A stretch of DNA of 64,000 nucleotides from Vibrio sp. qd031 (GTDB lineage Bacteria > Pseudomonadota > Gammaproteobacteria > Enterobacterales > Vibrionaceae): the NCBI RefSeq assembly GCF_002100145.1, contig NZ_JXQD01000005.1, positions 62,001 to 126,000 of the forward strand, in the 5' to 3' direction. Position 1 is the first letter of the stretch. Each line of letters begins with the position of its first letter. Positions 54,258 through 63,793 of the stretch are shown here, piece by piece. Below the pieces are notes generated by a model. That model saw only the letters and a list, made by a program, of their open reading frames with translations, made no database searches and was not told where the DNA came from. The translations under genes were made by a program, and so were the position numbers.

Positions 54258-55177
54258 TATTTTTCACTCCTTAACATCCGCCATAAGAAGTACGCAATGT
54301 AGATATCCATAATTAAGAACAGCACCACAGCAACAGCCGCGCCATACCCCATTCGATAGTTAAATATTGACTCTTGATACATTTGATACGCCAGCACGGT
54401 TGAACTGCCCCACGGGCCGCCTGCGGTCATGGTGGCGACAAGGTCGAACGAACGTAGTGCCCCAATCACGGTAACAACGATGGCGATAAAGGTGGCGGGT
54501 TTTAATTGCGGCAATACAATAAACCACAACATGCGCCACGACTTTGCACCGTCCAAACGAGCGGCTTCGATTTGTTCGGGGTCTAGGTTATTGAGGCCAG
54601 TTAAGTACAAAATCATGCAGTAGGAGATCTGCGGCCACAAGCCTGCCGCAATAATGCCGTACGTCACTAGATCCTCATCAGCGAGTATCGAAATTGGCCG
54701 TAACCCGATAGATTCCCTCGCGATATTAAGAAGACCAAAGGAAGGGTCATAAAACCAAGCGAATACCAAACCAACCACGACTTGTGAAATAACAAATGGG
54801 AAGAAAAACAGCGACTTGACCGCACGTATGCCAAACACTTGTTGGTTTAGGAATAGGGCAATAAACAGACCAATAGGCGGCGCAAGCATAAAGCAGATGA
54901 GCCACAAAAAGTTATTGGTGAGTGCGGTATAAAACAGTTCGGAATCAAACAGTTCAAAGTAGTTGTCTAATCCTATCCAGGTTTTCTCGCCTAAGCCGTC
55001 CCATTCAAAAAAACTGAGCCAGATACTTTGAAATATGGGGTAAATGACGTAAACCGAGAAAATGATCAGTGCAGGTGCTAAGAAAAGCCATGGCGATAAG
55101 CCGTGCCCAAGCTTTCTTGTCGCTTGGGGCGGATGCTGAGGTTGGCCTGATGCGACCGTTTTCATTGTTTGCGCCAT
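54257..55177 (-). CDS. Sugar ABC transporter permease (MalF-type)
   Basis: 306 residues, six TM helices, cytoplasmic N terminus, and EAA loop 'EAARLDGAKSWRMLWFIVLPQLKPA' near residue 205. First gene of the operon; co-translated with the MalG-type permease. Together they should form the channel of a carbohydrate importer. The ATPase is missing from the locus and may be a shared MsmX-like protein. Confidence 0.92.
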   Translation of the reverse strand: MAQTMKTVASGQPQHPPQATRKLGHGLSPWLFLAPALIIFSVYVIYPIFQSIWLSFFEWDGLGEKTWIGLDNYFELFDSELFYTALTNNFLWLICFMLAPPIGLFIALFLNQQVFGIRAVKSLFFFPFVISQVVVGLVFAWFYDPSFGLLNIARESIGLRPISILADEDLVTYGIIAAGLWPQISYCMILYLTGLNNLDPEQIEAARLDGAKSWRMLWFIVLPQLKPATFIAIVVTVIGALRSFDLVATMTAGGPWGSSTVLAYQMYQESIFNYRMGYGAAVAVVLFLIMDIYIAYFLWRMLRSEK

Positions 55178-55533
55178 ATCCCAACTGCTCCCTGGAATAG
55201 ATTTAAAACTCTCTGTTGATGCTCAAAGGCTAAATATGCAACAGAGGCCTAAAATAGTGAGTTGTTAAAGTAAGTTATAGTAGATAGTAGAATAATAGAC
55301 GAGATTTTGTACTTTTAATGGTTAAACTGTAAACGTTTCCACATATTTCGTTACGCCAATGTTAAAAAGTATGGGTGTGATCAAAATTTGAGTGCTTATT
55401 AGCGTACGCAGTTTTTTGCCTTTCGAACGAATATTTTGCCACTGAGATTTGAAACTCCTTTTTTCTGCGCCTTGATTTCTGAATAAGCATCCTCATATTT
55501 GAACTATCAAGGCAAACTGAATGAGGCACATTC
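55178..55533. promoter_or_regulatory. Sugar ABC operon/hslVU divergent region with a LacI-family-type operator
   Basis: TGTAAACGTTTCCACA at 55328-55343 has a perfect AAACGTTT core with near-symmetrical flanks, as in LacI/GalR-family operators, in an AT-rich stretch 150 bases upstream of the ABC operon. CytR, a LacI-family protein, is encoded 3 kb away. No small gene seen. Confidence 0.6.
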
Positions 55534-56058
55534 GTGACTACAATTGTATCTGTACGCCGCAATAATAAAGTGGTAATTGCTGGCGATGGCCAGGTTTCTC
55601 TAGGCAACACTGTGATGAAAGGCAACGCCCAGAAGGTGCGCCGTCTGTATAACAACAAAGTGTTGGCTGGTTTTGCCGGAGGCACTGCCGACGCGTTTAC
55701 ACTGTTTGAACGCTTTGAAAGCAAACTGCAAATGCATCAAGGCCACTTAACGAAGGCCGCCGTTGAGCTTGCCAAAGACTGGCGAAGCGATCGCGCACTG
55801 CGCAAGCTTGAAGCACTGCTGGCAGTAGCTGATGAGACCGCATCACTTATTATCACAGGTAATGGTGACGTGGTTCAGCCTGAGCACGATTTGATCGCGA
55901 TTGGTTCGGGTGGAAACTTTGCCCAGTCTGCTGCAATTGCTCTTCTGGAAAATACTGACTTAGACGCACGTGAAATTGCTGAAAAATCATTAAAGATTGC
56001 TGGGGATATCTGTGTGTTTACCAATCATCATCAAACCGTTGATGAGCTTGAGTACTAA
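55534..56058 (+). CDS. hslV: ATP-dependent protease subunit HslV (ClpQ)
   Basis: 174 residues of proteasome-like peptidase. The start is GTG; after Met removal the catalytic N-terminal Thr is in '[23 protein letters not shown]'. '[17 protein letters not shown]' near residue 47 and '[19 protein letters not shown]' near residue 128 are the family marks. It assembles with HslU hexamers, encoded 36 bases downstream. GAGGCACATTC precedes the start. Confidence 0.97.
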   Translation: MTTIVSVRRNNKVVIAGDGQVSLGNTVMKGNAQKVRRLYNNKVLAGFAGGTADAFTLFERFESKLQMHQGHLTKAAVELAKDWRSDRALRKLEALLAVADETASLIITGNGDVVQPEHDLIAIGSGGNFAQSAAIALLENTDLDAREIAEKSLKIAGDICVFTNHHQTVDELEY

Positions 56059-56094
56059 CCGTTTTCTATCTCACAAAAATTAAGGATCGGTAGA

Positions 56095-57429
56095 ATGTCT
56101 GAAATGACCCCTCGTGAGATCGTTCACGAATTGAACCGCCACATCATTGGCCAAGAGAAAGCGAAACGCGCAGTGGCGATTGCGCTACGTAACCGCTGGC
56201 GCCGCATGCAACTGGACGAAAATCTACGTCCTGAAGTGACACCTAAGAATATTTTGATGATTGGCCCAACCGGTGTGGGCAAAACAGAAATTGCCCGCCG
56301 CTTGGCAAAACTGGCGAATGCTCCCTTTATCAAGGTTGAAGCGACCAAGTTTACCGAAGTGGGTTATGTGGGCAAAGAAGTGGAAACCATTATTCGTGAC
56401 CTCACTGATGCCTCGATCAAAATGACGCACCAACAAGCGATGGAAAAAGTACAGTTTCGCGCTGAAGAGCGAGCAGAAGAGCGAATTTTAGACGCACTGC
56501 TACCGCCAGCTCGCGATGCGTGGGGCGAGAATGAAAAGAGTGATGGGAGCTCTAGCAATACTCGTCAGGTTTTCCGCAAAAAACTGCGTGAAGGTAAACT
56601 GGACGATAAAGAGATCGAAATCGATATCGCCGCACCGCAGATGGGCGTAGAAATCATGGCGCCTCCAGGTATGGAAGAGATGACCAATCAACTGCAAGGG
56701 ATGTTTCAAAACCTAGCAGGAGATACCAAGAAAAAGCGTAAGATCAAAATCAAAGACGCATTCAAGTCATTGACGGAAGAAGAAGCGGCTAAGCTTGTGA
56801 ATCAGGAAGAGCTGAAAGAACAATCTATCTTCAACGTTGAAAACAACGGCATCGTGTTTATCGATGAAATCGACAAGATTTGTAAGCGCGGTGATGTGTC
56901 TGGTCCTGACGTGTCGCGGGAAGGGGTACAACGTGATTTACTGCCGCTGATTGAAGGCAGTACGGTCTCGACCAAGCACGGCATGGTGAAAACCGATCAC
57001 ATCTTGTTTGTGGCATCGGGCGCTTTCCAAGTAGCCAAACCGTCCGATTTGATCCCTGAATTGCAAGGGCGTCTGCCTATACGTGTTGAGTTGGAAGCAC
57101 TGTCAAGCGACGACTTCAAACGTATATTGACCGAACCACGTGCCTCTCTGTCAGAGCAGTACACGGCATTGATGAAAACCGAAGAAGTGGATGTCGAGTT
57201 TACCGAAGACGGTATTGCACAGATAGCAGAATCGGCTTGGCAGGTGAACGAAACTACAGAAAACATCGGTGCTCGCCGTCTGCATACCGTGATGGAGCGA
57301 TTGATGGATGAAATTTCATTTGAAGCCACTGATAGGGCGGGTGAGAAACTCGTTATCGATGCAGCGTATGTTGAGTCTAAGCTTGGCAGTGTTGTAGACG
57401 ATGAAGATTTAAGCCGCTTTATCTTGTAA
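56095..57429 (+). CDS. hslU: ATP-dependent protease ATPase subunit HslU (ClpY)
   Basis: 444 residues, AAA+ unfoldase. Walker A '[15 protein letters not shown]' near residue 58, pore 'GYVG' in '[11 protein letters not shown]' near residue 90, I domain about residues 110-240, Walker B 'VFIDEIDKI' near residue 256 and sensor 2 '[14 protein letters not shown]' near residue 394. It unfolds substrates for HslV. Ends with a strong terminator. Confidence 0.98.
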   Translation: MSEMTPREIVHELNRHIIGQEKAKRAVAIALRNRWRRMQLDENLRPEVTPKNILMIGPTGVGKTEIARRLAKLANAPFIKVEATKFTEVGYVGKEVETIIRDLTDASIKMTHQQAMEKVQFRAEERAEERILDALLPPARDAWGENEKSDGSSSNTRQVFRKKLREGKLDDKEIEIDIAAPQMGVEIMAPPGMEEMTNQLQGMFQNLAGDTKKKRKIKIKDAFKSLTEEEAAKLVNQEELKEQSIFNVENNGIVFIDEIDKICKRGDVSGPDVSREGVQRDLLPLIEGSTVSTKHGMVKTDHILFVASGAFQVAKPSDLIPELQGRLPIRVELEALSSDDFKRILTEPRASLSEQYTALMKTEEVDVEFTEDGIAQIAESAWQVNETTENIGARRLHTVMERLMDEISFEATDRAGEKLVIDAAYVESKLGSVVDDEDLSRFIL

Positions 57430-57449
57430 TACCAACTTTTCCAGTCATT

Positions 57450-57487
57450 AAAAAAGCCGAGTTTGATAATTCAAACTCGGCTTTTTT
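57450..57487. terminator. Bidirectional terminator between hslU and ftsN
   Basis: AAAAAGCCGAGTTTGA/TCAAACTCGGCTTTTTT stem with TAAT loop; T-runs on both strands. Confidence 0.95.
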
Positions 57488-57515
57488 ATCTCTTCAGTCC
57501 AGAAATTGGTTGGTA

Positions 57516-58067
57516 TTACTGGCCGTTATCTTTCCATATTGCACACGGCTCAATTTTAGCCCGTTGCAGTGTGTGTTTGTCTTTTTCTGCGTCGCGTTTA
57601 CGTTCGTAAGGTCCCAGAACCACGCGGTACCAGCTGCTGTCTTCGCGTTTTTTGATTTGACTGTTAATGCCCTGAAAGGCGATGTCCATTTTACGCTCTT
57701 GAGCCGTGCTCATGGTTTTGTAAGCACCGCACTGCATGATGTAAGGTACATCGGAGACCGCTAACTCTTTGGCTTCAACTTGAACCTCTTTTTCTGGCAG
57801 CGTCTTAATGTAATCCCACTCTTCTTCAGGGATCGGTGGTAGTTTTGATGCTGGCTTTTGAGGAGCAACCTTGGGTGCTGGCTTAACAGCAACCGGTGGC
57901 GTAACTTCTGGCTCAGGATCTTGATTGAGAAGGTACAAAGCATACCCAAACCCTGAGGCCACGAGTATCGCAAGTAACACCGGCTTAATAGGCTTTCGCT
58001 TAGGGGCGGGTTTCTTTCTTGAGCGTTGAGCGGGTTTACCGCGTTTTACATAGTCTTTTTTTGCCAC
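57516..58067 (-). CDS. ftsN: Cell division protein FtsN (short Vibrio-type form)
   Basis: 183 residues, shorter than E. coli FtsN (319). A basic cytoplasmic N terminus (KKDYVKRGKPAQRSRKKPAP) is followed by one TM helix (about residues 30-45), a Pro/Lys-rich linker (APKVAPQKPASKLPP) and a C-terminal SPOR domain with 'VPYIMQCGAYKTMSTAQERK' and 'WYRVVLGPYERKRDAEKDKHTL' that binds denuded septal peptidoglycan. GTG start at 58067. Located beside cytR as in E. coli. Confidence 0.93.
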   Translation of the reverse strand: MAKKDYVKRGKPAQRSRKKPAPKRKPIKPVLLAILVASGFGYALYLLNQDPEPEVTPPVAVKPAPKVAPQKPASKLPPIPEEEWDYIKTLPEKEVQVEAKELAVSDVPYIMQCGAYKTMSTAQERKMDIAFQGINSQIKKREDSSWYRVVLGPYERKRDAEKDKHTLQRAKIEPCAIWKDNGQ

Positions 58068-58191
58068 TATTTTACTGCCATCATTACTACAATAAAGCGC
58101 CGTTTGAGCGGGCGCGAAAGTTCGCCTATGTTACGGGGGAACCCTCGATAAATGCAACGATTACCCGCAACAGATTGGCCTTGGAACGGTA

Positions 58192-59247
58192 TTAAAATGT
58201 TGCTGGATTCACTTCAGCAGGGTGCTCATTATTCCCTTCTAGAGCGCTAGCTGGTGGACAAGTACTTTCGCGTATCACGGACTTGGCTTCCAAAATTTTT
58301 GACGGAATACTGCCTGAATGGCCTTTCAGTCTCGCCAAGAGCATCAATGCTGACTCACGGCCTATTTCGTAGCGGGGTTGTTTGACTGTGGTTAATGGTG
58401 GATCGGTGTAAGCAGAATATTGTATGTCGTCAAACCCAACCACTGAAATATCTTCCGGTATACGCAACCCCATCTTCTTCACGGTTTGCATAGCACCAAT
58501 GGCCATTGCGTCGTTGTGGCAGAAAATGGCGGTAGGCGCGAGTGAAGAACTCAGTAACTCTTTCGCCAATTGGGCACCAGAGTCGAAAGAGAAATCACCA
58601 TACGCGGTAAATCCATCGTTCAACGCCCCCCCGGAACGGCGCAGCGCTTGCTGGTAACCACGATGTCGGAAATTACTTAAGGGAGAGGTTATTGGGCCAC
58701 TGATCTGAGCTACTCGACGGTGTCCTATAGAGGTTAAGTGGTTCACAATGTCGTAAGCGGCGGTGAGATTATCGATATGTACGGTCGGTAGCTCAAGCTC
58801 AGGAGCGTATTCACAGGACATGACTAATGGAGGCAAATTGCGCTGTTCTTCTTTACTCACGTCAAAAGGCACATCACTACCCAGTAGGATCATGCCATCA
58901 GCTTGCTTGGTAAACACTAAGTTAACAAAGGCATTTTCTCGACCTTTGTGCTTAGACGCATCGCCAAGCAACACTAAGTAACCTTGCTCTAGTGCGGCGT
59001 CTTCAATACCACGAATGATCTCGGAGAAGTAGGTGTCACAAATATCGGGAACAATGACAACAATGGTTTTGGATTCGTTGCGGCGTAAGTTCCGAGCCAG
59101 TGAGTTAGGGGCGTATCCCGCTTCTACAATCGCTTCTTCCACTCTTTTACGGGTGGACACTGAGACTTTTTCAGGGTTCATCAGCGCACGAGATACCGTG
59201 GCTGTAGAGACACCCGCGAGATCAGCAACATCCTTCATTGTCGCCAT
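58192..59247 (-). CDS. cytR: LacI-family regulator CytR
   Basis: 351 residues. N-terminal HTH 'MKDVADLAGVSTATVSRALMNPEKVS' at about residues 4-29 is the LacI-family DNA-binding module with its hinge ('NSLARNLRRNESKT'). The effector domain starts near residue 65 and has 'SIPSKILEAKSVIRESTCPP' at its end. In E. coli CytR represses nucleoside uptake genes and is relieved by cytidine; in Vibrio it also affects biofilm. Assignment rests on sequence and the priA-cytR-ftsN order. ATG 59247 follows AAGGAAATTATC. Confidence 0.93.
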   Translation of the reverse strand: MATMKDVADLAGVSTATVSRALMNPEKVSVSTRKRVEEAIVEAGYAPNSLARNLRRNESKTIVVIVPDICDTYFSEIIRGIEDAALEQGYLVLLGDASKHKGRENAFVNLVFTKQADGMILLGSDVPFDVSKEEQRNLPPLVMSCEYAPELELPTVHIDNLTAAYDIVNHLTSIGHRRVAQISGPITSPLSNFRHRGYQQALRRSGGALNDGFTAYGDFSFDSGAQLAKELLSSSLAPTAIFCHNDAMAIGAMQTVKKMGLRIPEDISVVGFDDIQYSAYTDPPLTTVKQPRYEIGRESALMLLARLKGHSGSIPSKILEAKSVIRESTCPPASALEGNNEHPAEVNPATF

Positions 59248-59428
59248 GATAATTTCCTTTGTACCTGTTGACGTATTAGCATTTGTTCTTGGTCTTTAAT
59301 CATCTATTTCGCGCCATCGATGCTTATTGATCGCGCGCAATCGCACACCCTAAACATCATAACGTATGTCTCAAGCATATCACGTGATTGGTACGAGGTG
59401 CGGTTAAATATGTTTTATACGAAAGAGA

Positions 59429-61636
59429 TCACACCAAATCTTGTGGCTCAACGTCAATGCTCCAGCGCACTTTGCTGGCTAAATCGAGCATATTAATGGC
59501 CGGCTTTGCGCTGGCAAGTAATTTTAGCAGCGAGGTGCGATGCTCCGTTTGCAGCATTAATTGCCAACGAGATTTCCCTGCACGTTTGGCCATCGGCGCT
59601 GGTGTGGGCCCCAACACCAAGGATTGATGAGCAAAGATAGGGTGAGCCTCAAAGATGTGCCTGACTTGGCGTAAAAACTGCTCGGCACGGTCTGCGTCAT
59701 GGGCCTCTGCTCTAATGAGAGCCAAGTAAGAATAGGGCGGTAACATCGCCTGCTGGCGCTCAACTAAGGTGTTCTGCGCGAATGTCTCATACCCTTGCGT
59801 GGTCAACGAATTTAACAGTGGGTGCTCTGGGTGATGGGTTTGCAACAGCACATGTCCAGGTTTGCTGGCTCGTCCGGCTCGTCCTGCAACTTGAATATAC
59901 AATTGCGCCAATTTTTCTGCGGCGCGAAAATCACTGCTATAGAGAGAGGCGTCTACATCGAGCAAGGCCACCAAAGTCACATCGGGAAAGTGATGGCCTT
60001 TGGCAAGCATCTGCGTACCGATGAGGATGTCATGTTTGCCTTGAGTGATGCTATCGAGCGCTTGCTGCAAACTGCCTTTTCGCCGGGTACTGTCGCGGTC
60101 GATTCGGATTGATGAGTGCTCTGGAAACAGCTGATTAAGCTTGGTTTCAAGCTGCTCTGTACCGACGCCCACGGCCACCATCTGATGTGAGCCACATTCG
60201 CGGCACTGTGCGATGGCTCTTCGGTTTGAACCGCAGTGATGGCAGCGCATCTCTTGACTACTGGCATGGTAAGTATAAAAGGCATCACACCGCTGACACT
60301 CGGCTGTCCAGCCACAATCGTGACACATCATTGCCGGTGAAAACCCACGTCGATTAAGAAACAGCATCACTTGGTTACCTGCATCCAAATGGCGCCGCAT
60401 TTCTGCAATCAGGCTGCCACTTAACCCGGCTTCCAAATATTGACCTTTAATGTCGAGAATTTGATTGGTGGTTGGAAGCGCGTTACCGGCTCGAGCGGTG
60501 AGTGCTAAATGATGATACTTACCTCGTTCGGCGTTATATAAACTCTCAATAGACGGAGTGGCAGAGCCCAACAAAACCGGAATATTGTGTTTATTGGCTC
60601 GCATTACGGCAAGGTCTCTTGCGTGATAGCGCAGTGTATCTTGTTGCTTATACGAGCTGTCGTGCTCTTCATCAACAATAATGATCCCCAGCTGTTTAAA
60701 TGGAGTGAACAGCGCCGAACGGGTACCGATTACGATACCTGTGGTGCCATTTTTGGCGTCTAACCACGCGTTCAGCTTTTCACTTTCGTTGAGCGCAGAG
60801 TGCACCACTGTAACGGGAACATTAAATCGGTTTTTAAAGCGGCTGATGGTTTGCGGGGTTAAACCAATTTCAGGGACCAGTACTAACGCTTGTCCACCGC
60901 GCTCTAATACCGGTTCGATAGCGTTTAAGTAGACTTCTGTCTTTCCTGAACCCGTGACGCCTTGCAGTAGGTAACAACCAAACTCGCGCTTAGCATTAAT
61001 GCTACCAATGGCAATCGCTTGTTCTTCGTTGAGTTGAGGTTTATCGTCGTCGTTGAGTAAAGACGTGCCACTTACCGACCAAGGCTTCATGACTTGCGCA
61101 ATCGAGTCCTGTTGTATCCACCCTTTATCTTGAACCGTTTTAAGTATCGCGCTGCTAAACTCTTCGCTTAATTGCGCATGGTTCAGCTCACCATGGCTAA
61201 GCTGCTCTAACAGACTGTGTTGTTTAGGTGCGCGTTTATTGCCGGCGGCGAGTTGGTCACGTCCTGCGTCGGTAATTGACCATACTTGAACAGGTTCATT
61301 AGTTGCTGCTTTGCCTTTACGCAGAGCAGAAGGGAGTGCGATGGAATAGCTGTCTCCAAGCGGATATTGATAGTATTGCGCGCACCAATGGATCAGCTCC
61401 ATCATCTCTTTCGGCCACAGCGGCTCGTGGTCGATGACTTGAGTAATGGGTTTGAGTTTGCTGATGGGAACATCGGACTGGTGTTTAAATCCTGTCACAA
61501 TACCAATATGGCTTTTGGGGCCAAAAGGAACTCGTACTCGTCCACCGACCACCGGAAAATGGTGGGCTTCAATCAAATAGTCAAATTGGCGATCAAGGGG
61601 CACAGGCAGTGCAACCTGAACGATTTGTGGGCGCAT
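59429..61636 (-). CDS. priA: Primosomal helicase PriA
   Basis: 735 residues (E. coli 732). 3'-to-5' helicase restarting stalled forks. N-terminal DNA-binding domain about residues 1-105; Walker A 'GVTGSGKTEVYL' near residue 230; DEEH box 'IIVDEEHDSSYKQQ' near residue 320. A zinc-binding cysteine cluster ('CHDCGWTAECQRCDAFYTYH', 'RCHHCGS', 'QCRECGS') spans residues about 435-480. Motifs V/VI are 'GTQMLAKGHHFPDV' and 'QVAGRAGRA'. All are intact. Confidence 0.97.
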   Translation of the reverse strand: MRPQIVQVALPVPLDRQFDYLIEAHHFPVVGGRVRVPFGPKSHIGIVTGFKHQSDVPISKLKPITQVIDHEPLWPKEMMELIHWCAQYYQYPLGDSYSIALPSALRKGKAATNEPVQVWSITDAGRDQLAAGNKRAPKQHSLLEQLSHGELNHAQLSEEFSSAILKTVQDKGWIQQDSIAQVMKPWSVSGTSLLNDDDKPQLNEEQAIAIGSINAKREFGCYLLQGVTGSGKTEVYLNAIEPVLERGGQALVLVPEIGLTPQTISRFKNRFNVPVTVVHSALNESEKLNAWLDAKNGTTGIVIGTRSALFTPFKQLGIIIVDEEHDSSYKQQDTLRYHARDLAVMRANKHNIPVLLGSATPSIESLYNAERGKYHHLALTARAGNALPTTNQILDIKGQYLEAGLSGSLIAEMRRHLDAGNQVMLFLNRRGFSPAMMCHDCGWTAECQRCDAFYTYHASSQEMRCHHCGSNRRAIAQCRECGSHQMVAVGVGTEQLETKLNQLFPEHSSIRIDRDSTRRKGSLQQALDSITQGKHDILIGTQMLAKGHHFPDVTLVALLDVDASLYSSDFRAAEKLAQLYIQVAGRAGRASKPGHVLLQTHHPEHPLLNSLTTQGYETFAQNTLVERQQAMLPPYSYLALIRAEAHDADRAEQFLRQVRHIFEAHPIFAHQSLVLGPTPAPMAKRAGKSRWQLMLQTEHRTSLLKLLASAKPAINMLDLASKVRWSIDVEPQDLV

Positions 61637-61991
61637 ACGTTAATTCTAATTACTGCTCGGGGTAGTGGCGTCATAGTAATTGGGTTTAGATAGGACAGCA
61701 ATAGCGACCCTTTCAGAGCGAGATAGTCGTGCGGTGTAGAGTCGACCAAATTGGCCCCAAAAATAAACCGCGAAGCAAGGTTACGTCTATACTGAAGCCG
61801 TGAAAGGGATTGTGCAGAAAAAAGCCACAAATCGGTTGATCCTCCCTGCGTTATTCATTACTATACTGCGCCTTGACGGTGCTGTATTAGCGCCATTTTT
61901 AAGAAACTACGTGTGGTGGTCAGATTACGGGTGTTCTCAAGAGCATTTTAGTAGAACTGATTAGCGACGCGGCCTAACTGAGGTTATCCCC
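61637..61991. promoter_or_regulatory. Divergent priA/rpmE control region (355 bp)
   Basis: Carries both promoters. AT-rich near 61840-61870 ('TTATTCATTACTATACTGCGCC' contains a TATACT -10-like element) upstream of rpmE. No gene or hairpin of note. Confidence 0.45.
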
Positions 61992-62210
61992 ATGAAAGCA
62001 GGTATCCATCCTGAGTACAAAGCGGTTAAAGCAACTTGTTCTTGCGGCAACACGTTTGAGTTTAACTCTACTCTAGCTAAAGAATCTATCCACCTAGACG
62101 TATGTGACCAATGTCACCCGTTCTACACTGGTAAGCAACGTATCGTTGATACTGGCGGCCGTGTTGATCGCTTTAACAAGCGTTTCGGTGCACTATCTTC
62201 TAAGAAGTAA
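61992..62210 (+). CDS. rpmE: 50S ribosomal protein L31 (zinc-binding form)
   Basis: 72 residues with the C+ form cysteines: 'ATCSCGN' (C16, C18) and '[14 protein letters not shown]' (about C38, C41), followed by '[11 protein letters not shown]', the L31 hallmark. It binds zinc and bridges the subunits. Strong translation signals (GAGGTTATCCCC upstream) and terminator just downstream. Confidence 0.98.
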   Translation: MKAGIHPEYKAVKATCSCGNTFEFNSTLAKESIHLDVCDQCHPFYTGKQRIVDTGGRVDRFNKRFGALSSKK

Positions 62211-62227
62211 TTCTTACAAGATACTCG

Positions 62228-62253
62228 AAAAGGGCGCCTCGGCGTCCTTTTTT
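62228..62253 (+). terminator. Terminator of rpmE
   Basis: AAAAGGGCGCC/GGCGTCCTTTTTT stem with a TC loop, 18 bases past the stop. Confidence 0.88.
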
Positions 62254-62438
62254 GATCCTACTAAAAAGTGAACGAGCTTTGCACAGGCAACTGTGCTCAC
62301 AAAAATCTCTCTGCATTTATTGGGAAAATCCCGATAAGTCTCCTAAAATCATTTGTTTATACTTAATTTCTAATGAAGTTCTATTTCAATAGGACTCACA
62401 GTAATTTTTACCTTTTCGCTCTATATTTGGAGAACTGT

Positions 62439-63701
62439 ATGACACAACCGTCACAATTGGATGCCTTTCGTCAACAAGCACTCGATTATCACGCTGAGCC
62501 AACACCAGGCAAAATTGAAATAGCACTGACCAAACCGGCTGAAACCGTTACTGATCTAGCCTTGGCTTATAGCCCTGGTGTCGCCGAGCCTGTAAGAGAG
62601 ATTGCGCAGAACATCGATAATGTTTACAAGTACACCGCAAAAGGCAACATGGTGGCGGTCATTTCAAACGGCACCGCTATTTTAGGCTTGGGTAACTTAG
62701 GGCCGATGGCCTCAAAACCAGTCATGGAAGGTAAAGCGCTGTTGTTTAAAAAGTTTGCTGGACTAGATTCGATTGACATTGAAGTCAAGCATCGCACTAT
62801 CGATGAGTTTGTCGACACCGTGGCCAATATTGCCGATACGTTTGGTGGGATTAACTTAGAAGATATTAAAGCGCCGGATTGTTTTGAAATCGAATCTCGA
62901 CTCATTGAGCGCTGTGATGTCCCGGTGTTTCATGATGATCAGCACGGTACGGCTATTGTAACAGCTGCTGGTATGCTTAACGCCATAGAGCTTCAAGGGA
63001 AAAACCTTAAAGAGTCGACCATAGTATGTTTGGGCGCAGGCGCTGCGGCGGTAGCTTGTATGGAGCTGCTGATCAAATGTGGTGCTCAGCGTGAAAAGAT
63101 ATACATGCTTGATCGCAAAGGGGTGATCCATACTCGTCGCGATGATTTGAACGAATACAAACAGTTGTTTGCCAACAACACTGACAAACGCACCTTGGAA
63201 GATGTTATTGAAGGCGCCGATCTGTTTTTGGGTGTCTCAGGACCGAATCTTTTGTCGCCAGACGCATTGGCATTGATGGGTGATAAACCTGTGGTGTTTG
63301 CGTGTTCTAACCCCGATCCAGAGATTCGTCCTGAAACGGCCCATAAAGTACGAAGTGATTTAATCATGGGCACTGGACGCTCGGATTACCCGAACCAAGT
63401 CAACAATGTAATCTGTTTCCCGTTTATTTTCCGTGGCGCACTCGATGTTCGCGCCTCTGAAATCAACGATGAAATGAAACTTGCTGCGGTAGAAGCGATT
63501 CGTAAACTGGCGAAAGAGCCTGTTCCAGAACAAGTACTAAAAGCTGCAGGTGTGACTTCGCTAGAATTTGGCTCACAGTACATTATTCCTAAGCCGATGG
63601 ACCCTAGACTACTACCTCGCGTTGCGCGTGCTGTCGCGCTGGCTGCGGTTGAGTCTGGTGTTGCTCGAATTGAACTGCCTAACGACTACATGTTGGGTTA
63701 G
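62439..63701 (+). CDS. NAD(P)-dependent malic enzyme (short bacterial form)
   Basis: 420 residues from ATG 62439 (TTTGGAGAACTGT upstream; the frame extends to 62373 without support). It decarboxylates malate to pyruvate. 'LALAYSPGVAEPVREIAQN' near residue 39, 'ISNGTAILGLGNLGPMASKPVMEGKALLFKKFA' spanning about residues 73-105, 'FHDDQHGTAIV' near residue 165, and nucleotide-binding 'IVCLGAGAAAVACMELL' near residue 195 are all conserved. No C-terminal phosphotransacetylase domain. Followed by the metJ terminator. Confidence 0.95.
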   Translation: MTQPSQLDAFRQQALDYHAEPTPGKIEIALTKPAETVTDLALAYSPGVAEPVREIAQNIDNVYKYTAKGNMVAVISNGTAILGLGNLGPMASKPVMEGKALLFKKFAGLDSIDIEVKHRTIDEFVDTVANIADTFGGINLEDIKAPDCFEIESRLIERCDVPVFHDDQHGTAIVTAAGMLNAIELQGKNLKESTIVCLGAGAAAVACMELLIKCGAQREKIYMLDRKGVIHTRRDDLNEYKQLFANNTDKRTLEDVIEGADLFLGVSGPNLLSPDALALMGDKPVVFACSNPDPEIRPETAHKVRSDLIMGTGRSDYPNQVNNVICFPFIFRGALDVRASEINDEMKLAAVEAIRKLAKEPVPEQVLKAAGVTSLEFGSQYIIPKPMDPRLLPRVARAVALAAVESGVARIELPNDYMLG

Positions 63702-63723
63702 GCAGTTTCATATAGCCAACGAG

Positions 63724-63762
63724 AAAAACGGCCGTTTATCGCAATTGCGATGAACGGCCGTT
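63724..63762 (-). terminator. Terminator of metJ
   Basis: AACGGCCGTT arms (each also self-complementary) separated by 16 bases (with inner ATCGCAATTGCGAT dyad); minus strand ends in TTTTT. It lies 32 bases past the metJ stop and 23 past the malic enzyme stop on the other strand. Confidence 0.85.
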
Positions 63763-63793
63763 CGCTATTTATTTAAAGCTCAAAATACGACGT

